From positions 1 to 64,000 of IMG/VR virus record IMGVR_UViG_3300002053_001113: 64,000 nt of DNA. One strand, given 5' to 3'. A program made the translations under genes and the position numbers. Shown here in pieces: positions 1-8,700 of the stretch (position 1 is its first letter; each line of letters starts with the position of its first letter). The notes under the pieces were generated by a model. The model saw only the letters and a program-made list of their open reading frames with translations, did no database searches and was not told the DNA's origin. This DNA is from a virus.

Positions 1-10
1 TGGAGGCACA

Positions 11-157
11 ATGTTAGATATACCAGACATTATACAACATTACACGGTTACATTACATAAAAAGAAAAGAACACAGTTTACACCAGACTTTTGGTGTAGA
101 GAGACAGAACAGGACACTTGGATTATCTACCCATGGGAACCCAAAGGAGGTAAATAA
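11..157 (+). CDS. Hypothetical protein, 48 aa
   Basis: Short reading frame with a good Shine-Dalgarno GGAGG at positions 2-6 in front of its ATG; the stop is one base from the next start. The product is basic and aromatic and ends in a Pro-Trp-Glu-Pro-Lys segment. No family is recognised. It lies in the same tightly packed rightward operon as the zinc-finger gene that follows, and the operon clearly continues off the left edge of the window. Confidence 0.5.
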   Translation: MLDIPDIIQHYTVTLHKKKRTQFTPDFWCRETEQDTWIIYPWEPKGGK

Positions 158-158
158 A

Positions 159-338
159 ATGCCAATGAGAAAAGTTAGATGTGCAGTATGTAATAGAAAG
201 GATGTAGTGGATACATTAAGTCATACACCACAGGTACAGATTATGATTAAACCAGATGTTTGGGTTTGTAGGAGTTGTGTGTGTGATGTTTTATTGAGAT
301 TAAAAAAGGAAAATTGGACAACATTTGCAGGGGTTTAA
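159..338 (+). CDS. Small zinc-ribbon-like protein, 59 aa
   Basis: Two Cys-x2-Cys pairs (C8/C11 and C37/C40) make this a likely zinc ribbon; no other family features can be named. The start ATG is preceded by AAAGGAGG, which lies at the 3' end of the upstream gene, so translation is probably coupled. The role is unknown; small zinc ribbons in viral genomes often bind nucleic acid or protein (inference). Bases 339-439 after it hold no convincing gene, only an SD-less hydrophobic frame and the SD (TTAGGAGG) of the next gene. Confidence 0.55.
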   Translation: MPMRKVRCAVCNRKDVVDTLSHTPQVQIMIKPDVWVCRSCVCDVLLRLKKENWTTFAGV

Positions 339-439
339 ATTGTTAATTAAAGATATGGTTTATTATATTAGTATTTGCTGGGTTGATTGGAAAGATTTTA
401 TTAATGTTAAGTAATAAAAAAAGTTAGGAGGCAAAAAGA

Positions 440-1000
440 ATGGGGGAAGAACAAACCAAACTTAAGGAGTTTGATAAACAAGGACGAAAGAAAAAAGGAT
501 TTTTTAAGAAACTTTTAGATAAGACAGTAATACCAGACATGATAGCAGAGAAGAAAAAACAAAAAGAGTGGGAAAGGCAAGTAAGAGAAGAGGCTAGGCA
601 GGAAGCAAAAAAAGAAATGAAAGAGGAATATAAAAGATATATAATAGAGGAGGAAAAAGCTAAAATGATGAAGAAGAAAAAACCTATGTCAGAAAAGTTA
701 GAAAAATTTGGGAAAGCATTTGACATGGGAACAATTGGAAGCAGTGAAAAAATAAGAGAAATGTTAGGTAGTGATACTGGAACAAAAGTTGCAAGTGATG
801 ATAAAATAAAAAAGATGATAAGTAGCAATGAGGGCGAAAGCAAAGTAATGGGAGATGAAAAAATTAAAAACTTAATGTCTTTTAGGGGAAGTGGGGTTGA
901 ACGCAAACACATTCCACGAAAACGTAAAACAAAGAAAACAAAAACAAAGAAGAAGGAAGAGACATCTGACGAGAAGATTAAAAGAATGCTAAAGTGGTAA
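440..1000 (+). CDS. Lys/Glu-rich coiled-coil protein with four short repeats, 186 aa
   Basis: Very highly charged; residues about 30-90 are predicted to be a long helix or coiled coil. An early K-K-G-F-F-K-K-L-L segment (about residues 17-26) resembles the extreme C-terminus of the protein encoded at 28047-28610. The second half carries four spaced copies of a short motif of the form [S/G]-x-[E/D]-K-I-[K/R]-x-[M/L]: SSEKIREML, SDDKIKKMI, GDEKIKNLM and SDEKIKRML, the last at the C-terminus. Each may be a short amphipathic helix or docking motif. No enzyme signature is visible. The SD is TTAGGAGG. The antisense frame over it is low-complexity and is taken as a shadow. Confidence 0.75.
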   Translation: MGEEQTKLKEFDKQGRKKKGFFKKLLDKTVIPDMIAEKKKQKEWERQVREEARQEAKKEMKEEYKRYIIEEEKAKMMKKKKPMSEKLEKFGKAFDMGTIGSSEKIREMLGSDTGTKVASDDKIKKMISSNEGESKVMGDEKIKNLMSFRGSGVERKHIPRKRKTKKTKTKKKEETSDEKIKRMLKW

Positions 1001-1001
1001 A

Positions 1002-1280
1002 ATGACAACAATTAATATATTAGATAAAGAGTGTTGGGTTTGTGGGGCAAAAGGTAAAATAACCTCACATCATGCAATTCCTCAACACATAAAACCAATT
1101 AAAAATATTGTAGTACCAGTATGTACTCGTTGCCACAAAAGGATTAATAATACTGATATAAGTAGTATGTTTGCTTATGCAGTAAAGATAGAAAAAGTGG
1201 CAGAGGATACAAGGAACAGTGCAAGTAAACTTAAAAATATGGTGGAGGAGGTTATATCACAAAAGAAAAATGAAGGCTGA
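1002..1280 (+). CDS. HNH-like zinc-binding protein, 92 aa
   Basis: The N-terminal half has C-W-V-C-G, then H-H-A-I-P, then C-T-R-C-H-K: two CxxC pairs around a His-His-x-Ile-Pro motif, the arrangement of small HNH-type treble-clef domains. The classical second-half N and H of active HNH nucleases can only be guessed (the N of N-N-T-D and the H of C-H-K), so nuclease activity is uncertain. The C-terminal third is helical. It begins two bases after the previous stop and overlaps the next gene by 11 bases. Confidence 0.65.
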   Translation: MTTINILDKECWVCGAKGKITSHHAIPQHIKPIKNIVVPVCTRCHKRINNTDISSMFAYAVKIEKVAEDTRNSASKLKNMVEEVISQKKNEG

Positions 1281-1455
1281 AAAACACGTTAGTATGACAG
1301 GTAGTAATGAGTTGTTTGGCGGTGCTAGGTTAAAAGGAACGCCAGTATGGCAATGTAATATCTGCCATAAAAAATTCCAAAAGAAAATAATGGCTATAAG
1401 CCACGTATTAAATAAACATGGAGGAAAGAAAGATGAGTCAAGTGACAGTGACTAA
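1270..1455 (+). CDS. C2H2 zinc-finger protein, 61 aa
   Basis: Contains C-N-I-C followed by twelve residues and H-x4-H, a single C2H2-type finger preceded by a Trp-Gln. I chose the ATG at 1270, which overlaps the end of the upstream gene, over an in-frame ATG at 1219 that would give an unlikely Trp/Arg-rich extension. Single C2H2 fingers are common in archaeal viruses and often bind DNA (family knowledge); the target is unknown. Confidence 0.65.
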   Translation: MKAEKHVSMTGSNELFGGARLKGTPVWQCNICHKKFQKKIMAISHVLNKHGGKKDESSDSD

Positions 1456-1666
1456 ATTATCTCTTTGGAGTATTGTGGGCTATTTTGTTTTTTATTTGGT
1501 TACACACGTTATAATTGGAGTTTTACAGAGAAAGAGTTTAAATAAGTTGGAACAAAATCCTAATAATGAAGAGATAAAAAAAGAGGTTAAAATATTAACC
1601 TTTTTATTAAAGTGGTATCCAGCAATTTATGTTGTGTTTGTAATTTTGATGTTTTATGCTTTTTAA
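1433..1666 (+). CDS. Two-TM membrane protein, 77 aa
   Basis: Two hydrophobic helices (about residues 10-30 and 56-76) separated by a charged Glu/Lys/Asn-rich linker. The ATG at 1433 has GGAGG nine bases upstream; the earlier ATG at 1418 would overlap that SD. The stop abuts the helicase start. Function unknown; the location would be the cytoplasmic or virion membrane. Confidence 0.65.
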   Translation: MSQVTVTKLSLWSIVGYFVFYLVTHVIIGVLQRKSLNKLEQNPNNEEIKKEVKILTFLLKWYPAIYVVFVILMFYAF

Positions 1667-2938
1667 ATGAATAACTTTAAAATACAAGTAGAGGACGAAA
1701 GTAGTTTATTACCTGAGTTTATAGTAGATGAAAATACCAATTTTATGTTATTATATGATTGGCAAAGGAGAGCAATTGAGTTCTTTAATAAAAATAATAC
1801 CTGTATTTTTGAGGTTACAACTGGAGCAGGAAAAACTTTTTTTGCAATTGAAATTATAAAACGTTTGTTTAAAGAAGATGAAGATTTAAAAGTTTTAATA
1901 GTTGTTCCTAAAAATATTATACTTGAGGATACTTGGTTTAAACAATTATATGAATTTGGTTTTACAATGGCTGATGTTGGAGTTTATTATGGTTTTACAA
2001 AAGAGTATGGGAGAAAGATTACAATAACAAATATGCAAAATTTAGAGAAAGTAGCATTAGAAATGTTTGATATGGCAATTTTTGATGAAATACATAATTA
2101 TGGTACTAAACGTTTATTACCATTTTTAAAGTATCCTTTTAAGTATAAGATTGGTTTAAGTGCTACTGTGGAGAGGGGAGATAAAATGCATTGGGAGATA
2201 ATTAAAATATTTAATTATAAAGTTTTTAAATATACACCACAGGAGGCTTTACGTGATGATATACTTAATCCATTTAACTTTGTTAATATTGCTGTAGAAA
2301 TGGATGATGAAAATTATGAAAGATATGATATATTAACACAGGAAATTAACACATTGCTAAGAATGGGTGGTGGTTATAAAAAAATAATGGCAAGTGGAAC
2401 AGGATTAAAAAATAAGTTATTAAAAAAGATGACAGAAAGGAAAGAGTTAGTTAATAATTATTCACGTAAGTTTGATGTTGTTAAATTAATTTGTGAGGAA
2501 CACAAACAAGATAAGATAATTATTTTTAATGAGTTTAATGAGCAGACATCACGTTCATATTGGTATTTGTTAGATATAGGTGTGAAGGCTTGTGTTGTTC
2601 ATAGTACAATGCCAAAGAAAAAAAGAGAAGAGAATTTAATAGGTTTTAAAAATGATAGATACCAAGTAATGTTGGCAACTAAGGTTTTAGATGAGGGTTA
2701 TAACTTACCAAAATTAGATGTGGCAATAATAGCAGCTGGGAACAGTACCAGTAGACAAACAATACAAAGAATGGGTAGGGTTTTGCGTAAGAAAAATAAA
2801 GAGAGTATGTTATATCAGGTTTATGTTAAAAATACAATAGAGGAAAATTATTCAGAAGAGCGTGCTAAATTATTTAAGGAGTTATGTACAAAATATCATG
2901 AATATTTATATAAACTTGATGGGGAGTTGGTGTTATAA
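1667..2938 (+). CDS. SF2 DNA helicase (UvsW/XPB-like), 423 aa
   Basis: ATP-dependent DNA helicase or translocase. Q-like W-Q-R-R-A at about 32-36; Walker A T-T-G-A-G-K-T at 51-57; Walker B D-E-I-H at 140-143; motif III S-A-T at 165-167; motif V/VI region with D-E-G-Y-N and Q-R-M-G-R-V-L-R near the C-terminus. This order and length fit compact viral helicases such as phage UvsW and the XPB/RAD25 branch, which remodel recombination or replication intermediates. It starts immediately after the preceding stop, with no SD of its own, and its TAATG end is shared with the ATPase, so the two are probably translationally coupled. Confidence 0.88.
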   Translation: MNNFKIQVEDESSLLPEFIVDENTNFMLLYDWQRRAIEFFNKNNTCIFEVTTGAGKTFFAIEIIKRLFKEDEDLKVLIVVPKNIILEDTWFKQLYEFGFTMADVGVYYGFTKEYGRKITITNMQNLEKVALEMFDMAIFDEIHNYGTKRLLPFLKYPFKYKIGLSATVERGDKMHWEIIKIFNYKVFKYTPQEALRDDILNPFNFVNIAVEMDDENYERYDILTQEINTLLRMGGGYKKIMASGTGLKNKLLKKMTERKELVNNYSRKFDVVKLICEEHKQDKIIIFNEFNEQTSRSYWYLLDIGVKACVVHSTMPKKKREENLIGFKNDRYQVMLATKVLDEGYNLPKLDVAIIAAGNSTSRQTIQRMGRVLRKKNKESMLYQVYVKNTIEENYSEERAKLFKELCTKYHEYLYKLDGELVL

Positions 2939-3999
2939 TGCCGACAGAAGGATTAGGTTTTGGAAGAAGACATTTAATAAGTAAAATTATAACAGAGAAT
3001 TGGAAAGTTGATAAACCTGAAGATAAGAACTATACTTATAATGAATTATTGTTTATTATACAGGAGATGTTAGATGAGGAAGGTAAACAATATTTTGAAC
3101 CAAGAACAACACAAAGAGGATTTCAAATTTTTAGAGATTTTGTTAAACATTTGATGTATAGGAATTTAGCAAATTTTGATAGTATGATTTTGATAACAGC
3201 CGAGAAAGGTGTTGGTAAGAGTTCGGCAGCAATAATGTTGGCAAGGGAATGGTGTAAAATGATTGGAATACGTTTTAATCCAAAACGTCATATTGCATAC
3301 AACAACTCAGAAGTAATGGCTAAGATAGAGTTGTTAAGGAAGTTTGAACCTTTAATTTGTGATGAGGCGATTCGGTTTGCAAGTGCAGCAGATTGGAACC
3401 GTCGTGAGAATAAGGAACTAAAAAAGAGATTAGCACAGGTACGTACCAAACATTTATTTTATATTTTGTGTTTTCCACTTAAGATTTATAAGTTGGAAAA
3501 AACTTACTTGGAGAGTTATGTTAATTATTGGGTTGATTTGTTTGGCAGAGGTAGAGGTGCCATTTATGTTAAAGATAGAAACCCAGTACATGATAGCTGG
3601 CGCATGAAGGAGTTTTTAAAGATAGGAAGTTATACTGAATTTACGATATTGAGTAAAGTGAGAGAAAAACTAAAAAAACATCCTAACTTTTGGCAAATAA
3701 TTAAATTTCCAAAACCACCAAATTGGTTATATGAAAGATATTTAAAAATAAGGGAAAAAAATATTTATGATGATGAAAATGTAATGCAGAATGTAACAAA
3801 GGAAGATATACATAATTCTTTGTTAATTTTAGCCTTACGTGACATAATGATGCACGATACAACATTAACAATGAATAGGGTTATATTACATATTAAGAAT
3901 GAATATGATATTAATATAACAAAGGGAATGGTTCAAAGTGCTATTAATGATGCAAAACAATTGATATCCAAAATAAGAGAGCAGGCCATACAACCATGA
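2938..3999 (+). CDS. P-loop ATPase (Zot-/packaging-like), 353 aa
   Basis: Walker A-like I-T-A-E-K-G-V-G-K-S-S-A at 86-97 and Walker B-like L-I-C-D-E-A at 139-144, followed by a basic stretch with conserved-looking Arg residues and a Q-V-R-T-K segment that could be a sensor strand. This pattern occurs in Zot-like, FtsK/HerA-like and archaeal viral ATPases that move DNA or capsid parts; the exact family cannot be told from sequence alone. The C-terminal 60 residues look like a winged helix. It follows the helicase with a 1-base overlap and overlaps the next gene by 4 bases. Confidence 0.7.
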   Translation: MPTEGLGFGRRHLISKIITENWKVDKPEDKNYTYNELLFIIQEMLDEEGKQYFEPRTTQRGFQIFRDFVKHLMYRNLANFDSMILITAEKGVGKSSAAIMLAREWCKMIGIRFNPKRHIAYNNSEVMAKIELLRKFEPLICDEAIRFASAADWNRRENKELKKRLAQVRTKHLFYILCFPLKIYKLEKTYLESYVNYWVDLFGRGRGAIYVKDRNPVHDSWRMKEFLKIGSYTEFTILSKVREKLKKHPNFWQIIKFPKPPNWLYERYLKIREKNIYDDENVMQNVTKEDIHNSLLILALRDIMMHDTTLTMNRVILHIKNEYDINITKGMVQSAINDAKQLISKIREQAIQP

Positions 4000-4403
4000 C
4001 GGATGAGATTAGAGAAAAAGTTTGGAATATTATGTTAGTTGTTCAAGAGATTAAGGATTTTCCACAAACTTATAATACTATCTTAGGTAAAGATAGAAAA
4101 GATGGAACATTACAAACTATTTTAAGACGAAAACTTAATAAATTATGTAAAGAAGGTACTATTTGTAGAACCACAATTCCTGGAACAAGATTTGGTAAGA
4201 CAGTTTTTTATTGTTTGCCAAAAAAATATCATATTTTAATTGAAGCAACAAGAATTGGCAGTAGTGTTTATTGTTTTTTTGATTTTGAAAAATTAGGTAG
4301 GTATTATGTTAAAATTTCACCATATTGGAAATTAGAAAAAGGAAATTGGAACAAAAAAGATGAAAAAATTATTTTTGAAGGAAATGTCTTAAAGTGGATT
4401 TAA
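3996..4403 (+). CDS. Winged-helix-like protein, 135 aa
   Basis: Residues 1-70 are helix-rich with a pattern reminiscent of archaeal winged-helix regulators (R-R-K-L-N-K-L-C-K-E-G as a putative recognition helix, then a beta wing with T-R-F-G-K-T). The C-terminal half is aromatic beta-strand. It overlaps the ATPase by ATGA, so it is the last gene of the helicase-ATPase unit. Possible DNA-binding partner or regulator; no family named. Confidence 0.55.
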   Translation: MTDEIREKVWNIMLVVQEIKDFPQTYNTILGKDRKDGTLQTILRRKLNKLCKEGTICRTTIPGTRFGKTVFYCLPKKYHILIEATRIGSSVYCFFDFEKLGRYYVKISPYWKLEKGNWNKKDEKIIFEGNVLKWI

Positions 4404-4421
4404 AATCAACAAGTTTATATA
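4403..4421 (+). promoter_or_regulatory. Archaeal BRE/TATA promoter (class B)
   Basis: AAATCAACAAGTTTATATA matches the ATCAAAA-TTTATATA pattern found at many other sites in the window. It lies about 40 bases before the ATG at 4459, which allows a normal TATA-to-start distance. Confidence 0.6.
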
Positions 4422-4458
4422 TTAGATATTCTATAACAGTTTTGTAGGGGGTTTTATA

Positions 4459-4875
4459 ATGACAATACCAGAACTGGTTATAATAATATTTTTAACTCAC
4501 TACACCGTTTATTTATTAAAACTCACCAACAAAAAGTTTAGACAGAGAATACAAGGTACAAATAAAAAGTTAAATAAGCTACGTAAGATTCCTGTTAAAT
4601 CTTTGGAAGACCAAAAAAAATTTTTAGATATAAAGTATCCAAAAAGACAAAAGAAAAAATTTAAGTTTACGTGGAAATGGTTGTTAAATATTTTATTTCA
4701 TTTAGCTTTATATATTGGTTTTATACAAGGCTACAGAATATTTTTTAGATGGATTGGGTTTGAGCTTAAATTTTGGATGATAATACCTGTTGTGTTTTTG
4801 TTACCAATAATAATAAATTTGATTTTACGTAGGTTCAATTTAGAAAAAAGTGATATCACAAATTATTTAAAATAG
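4459..4875 (+). CDS. Membrane protein with three TM helices, 138 aa
   Basis: Hydrophobic segments at about residues 5-21, 76-93 and 105-127, with a strongly basic 50-residue cytoplasmic loop between the first two. A GGGGG tract precedes the ATG. It is the first gene behind the promoter at 4403. No family recognised. Confidence 0.6.
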   Translation: MTIPELVIIIFLTHYTVYLLKLTNKKFRQRIQGTNKKLNKLRKIPVKSLEDQKKFLDIKYPKRQKKKFKFTWKWLLNILFHLALYIGFIQGYRIFFRWIGFELKFWMIIPVVFLLPIIINLILRRFNLEKSDITNYLK

Positions 4876-4886
4876 GAGGGATATAT

Positions 4887-5399
4887 ATGACAGTTTTAGT
4901 AACGGTTGGTAGACGAGTACCTCGTTCTTGGTTTAGAAGACAGGCAACAAAGGTTAAAGGACTTTTGTCATTTCAAGAAAATATGTGGATTATGATTTCT
5001 CAGAGTCTTAATATGGCAAAGAAAAAGGCAAATGCAAGTGGTAAAATAAAGTTTGTTCTGACAAAGGAAAGAGAAGAAGAAGATATGAATTATTTTATTG
5101 AATGGATTAAAATTATTATACAAGGTACAAAGGAACAGGAAGAGGAGGAATATAATGAGGCAATGCAAATGTATCAACCTTTAAACAAAGTATTTAAAAA
5201 AGATTTTCCAAGAGATGACAACCTTGCTAAACATTTTAAAACAAAAGTTCTGTCTGGAACAAAGGTTGATGAGGCATATAATAAAGGTTATGGTGCTATA
5301 AAAGATGGTAATATGGCCAACAAATTATTGGAGATGGGCATACTTACGCATATAGAATGGATAAAGGATTTTGATACTAGAAAGGGAGATTATTTCTAA
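4887..5399 (+). CDS. Hypothetical protein, 170 aa
   Basis: Basic N-terminus (residues 8-24 rich in Arg/Lys), then a Lys-rich helical middle and an acidic E-E-E-E-Y stretch around residue 90. No signal peptide or membrane helix. GGAGG lies ten bases before the ATG. It is the last gene before a class A promoter, so its transcript probably ends nearby. No known family. Confidence 0.6.
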   Translation: MTVLVTVGRRVPRSWFRRQATKVKGLLSFQENMWIMISQSLNMAKKKANASGKIKFVLTKEREEEDMNYFIEWIKIIIQGTKEQEEEEYNEAMQMYQPLNKVFKKDFPRDDNLAKHFKTKVLSGTKVDEAYNKGYGAIKDGNMANKLLEMGILTHIEWIKDFDTRKGDYF

Positions 5400-5404
5400 A
5401 AAAG

Positions 5405-5424
5405 AAAGTATATATATAAAGGAG
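5405..5424 (+). promoter_or_regulatory. AT-alternating promoter (class A), copy 1
   Basis: AAAGTATATATATAAAGGAG, 22 bases before the lipoprotein ATG. It is one of five near-identical elements in the window, each in front of a structural or membrane gene cluster. It contains a TATA box but no ATCAAAA BRE. Confidence 0.7.
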
Positions 5425-5445
5425 TTCTGATATTGTAGTAATTTA

Positions 5446-5718
5446 ATGAGGGTAAAGACTATTATTAAAGTCTTGTGTTTGTTAATGGTGTTGGGTATTT
5501 CAGGATGCCAGAGAACAGAATATTTTTGTGATTGTGAAAAAATGGGGTATGTTCCGGTGGAAAAAGCAAACGAAGTAATTATTCTAACTAATGAGTTAAT
5601 TGATGCAGCTAATGTTTGTTATGGTTCTGAAATTCATCATATTCCTTTTTTTAGAAGGGGAATTCCTGGAGATGAAGTTTTTAATATAAGTGTTATAAAG
5701 GGTGGTGAGGTGTCTTAA
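5446..5718 (+). CDS. Putative lipoprotein, 90 aa
   Basis: Signal peptide with basic start, hydrophobic core and a lipobox-like L-G-I-S-G-C ending at C21, so it is probably lipid-anchored outside the cell or in the virion membrane. The mature part has three more Cys residues within 20 residues of the anchor and another near residue 58. It is the first gene after the class A promoter and precedes the 1408-residue protein by one base. Confidence 0.65.
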   Translation: MRVKTIIKVLCLLMVLGISGCQRTEYFCDCEKMGYVPVEKANEVIILTNELIDAANVCYGSEIHHIPFFRRGIPGDEVFNISVIKGGEVS

Positions 5719-5719
5719 G

Positions 5720-8700
5720 ATGGCTGAAGTTAGAAGTTTAGGAGGTGGTAGGGTTACTACAACAAGTTCAACTGCAAGATACATAGGTGGGGTTGGACCA
5801 AGTCGTATTATTAGAAGTGGAGGAGGTGGAGGTGCAGGAGGTGGAGCAGCTGCAGCACCAGCACCAGCACCAGCACCAAAAGTTGTTAGTACAAGAGTAC
5901 AAAGGTTGCCAAGTGGCGAAAGTATAATAACAAAAACTTATGATACTGGTAAAGTTGAATCAACAACAAAAACAGTTTCTGGAGAGTATGTGCCAACAAA
6001 GGCTGAAGGAAAGGTTACAGTTGTTGGAGATACAACTGCAGAAGAAGAAGTTTCTTATTTTAGAGGAAGACCAGGAACTGCTGTAAAACTACCAAGTGGT
6101 AAAGTAATTTATGGTGGAACACCAGGACACACACTAGGTGATGTTAGTTTAGCAGCTGAAAAACGTGTTCAAACGTATGTTGGAGGAGTTAAAGTTGCTG
6201 ATACTCAACGTGTTAAGGTTGGTGATGAGTGGGTTAGACCTGAGACTGTTTTAGCAAGACCTGAAAAATATTCTACAGGACAATATCAAGAAGCACTTAA
6301 AAAACAAGCTGAATATGAGGGTATGAGGTATTTAAGTAAAGAAGAAGCACTAAAACGTACTGAGGCACAACGTAAGGTGGTTGCAGAAAAAGAAGGTAGA
6401 GTATATGAACCACTTGAGTCAGTAAAGAAAATAGTAGATAAATTAGAAACAACAACTGCAAAGTTAGAAACTCCAACAAAGCTTGGACCAGAGGAACAAA
6501 AGCCAGAAGTATTGGAACCAATAATTAGTGAGGCAGTTACACCAGAGATTGTTAAATTAACTGAAAAAGAATTTACTGCAGGAGATGCAGCAGATTTAAA
6601 TAAGTGGAGAACAAGGTTAGAGGATAGTGCAACCACGTTAGAGAAAGATATTATGGATTATAATGCTTATAAGGCAGAGGTTCAAGCTGAAATAGAAGCA
6701 AGAGCAGCAGATGTTGATGTATATTCACAAAGAGAAATTGATGATTATAATGCATGGCAAACTGAAAAAATAGCAGAAGTTGATGCTAGGCGTATGGCAT
6801 TAGAGGAGAGAAAATCAAAAATTGATGCTGATTTACAGGCTTTTGACGCTAAGCGAACTGCTTTTAATGTTTTTGTAGAGGAGCAAAATGCTAGAAGTGA
6901 GGCACAACTAAAAGATTTGGAAAAAATAAAAGCAGCTGAGGAAGCTTGGAAAGAAAAGTGGTTTGAGAAAAAAACTGAGGATGGGCAAGAAGTTTGGGTT
7001 GAGAAAAAAGGATTTTTTGAGAAACCAGTTTCTTGGCTGTTAGGTCCTGCAAAAATTGTAGCACAACCAATAGAAGGATTTATTAGAGGTCAGGACAGGA
7101 AAGGAGAATGGAAAGATGTTGTAAAGATGCAGGAAGACTATATGAAAAAGTATTATCCTGTTGACCAAGAGGCTGTTACTAAAGCTGCATTAGCAGCATT
7201 AGAAGATATAAGAAAACAAACTGAGGCTGGAACATTAACTTATAATGAAGCCAATGTAATGGCTCAGAAAGTGCAGGAAGGTAAATTATTACTTCAACAA
7301 CCAATGACTACTGAAGGACCAATTGAGGCTACTATATTAACAGCAGCAGGGATTGAAACATCACAAGGTAAGGCAAAAGAGTTAGCTACAGAATTTGAAG
7401 TTTATAGACAAAGAAAAGAACGAGCAACTATATTACCAGAATATGCTGCAAGCCCAGGTATTACACAAGATTGGGTTGAACAAAAAAGAGTAATGACAGA
7501 ATTAGAAAAAAGAGCAGATGAGGCATATACAAAAGGAGCTGCAAGAGAATATGGAACAATAGCAGCTGCAATTGTTGCACCAGCTATTATTGGACATGGT
7601 TTGACAGCTTTGGCAGCAAGTAAAGCTCCATTAGTAAGATTAGCAGCACCTGCTGTGCCTGCAGTTGGTAAAGTGTTAATGGGTACTTGGTTAGCTGGTG
7701 AAGCAGCACAAACAGGAGTTGGAATAGCAGAATTATCTGAAGCTGAAAGTGATATTGAAAAAGAGGCAGCAGTAAGAAGATTGACAGGTGTTGGATTAAG
7801 AGGTTTAGGGGCAGCAGCTGGAATAAGATGGACTATGGCAACAGAGGGTAAACCTCTTACTAAATTATTTGAAGCAGCAAAACCAATTACAGAACCTATA
7901 AAAACATTTGCTACAAAAATTACTCCGCCCTCTGTTCAAGTAGCACCAACACGTGCAGCAGCTGGTGTTGAAAGGTGGTTGCTTGGAACTAAACTTGGAC
8001 AAACCTTATGGCCAAGTGTTACAGCTTATCCTCCTGGTTGGCCACCAACTGTTACAACTGGTCCTAGAGTAGTACCACCAGAAACTATACCTGAATGGAG
8101 AGTTCCAGAGGGGGTTAGAGTTGGAGAAACTGGTGAATTATATCCAACTTATGCTGAAGGAGAGTATCAATATACATTAACAGGAAGAAGATTAGCACCA
8201 AGAGAAATTAGGGAACCATACAGAGTTTGGGCAGAAGAACCATATTTTGGTCCTGAGGTTCCGCGTGTTTTAACAAGTCAATATGAACCTTTTACTACGA
8301 GAGCAACAAGGATAACAATGGTAAGAGACCCATATACTGGTGAACTAAAGGTTGTTACTGATATAGTTCCGCGCCAACCTGTTGTTGTAAAAGGTAGACC
8401 TGGTGAAGAGATGCCAGGTGTGGAAGAAGTGTTTTTGGCAAAGGAGAAGGTAGAAGGTTTAATACCAAGAGCAACAGAAGAAGGTGTTAAATGGGTTCCA
8501 ATTGAGGAGAAAATGCCAAGTTTAACAGAAAAATGGTTTAGTGCTGTTGATACTGAAACAGGAATAAGATATGATATTTATCCTGACCAATTATTAAAAG
8601 CTGGAGACTATACACTTATTACTGACCCACAAAGTGGTAGGATAATTGGAAGAGCAGATAAATTTACACAATGGACAGAGATTGATAGACCAATAGACCA

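Noticed and set aside
424-1011. Long antisense frame opposite the Lys/Glu-rich gene, giving a Phe/Ser/Leu-rich 'protein'
   Set aside because: It is the reverse complement of Lys/Glu codons, has low complexity, and the + gene has an SD and fits the operon.
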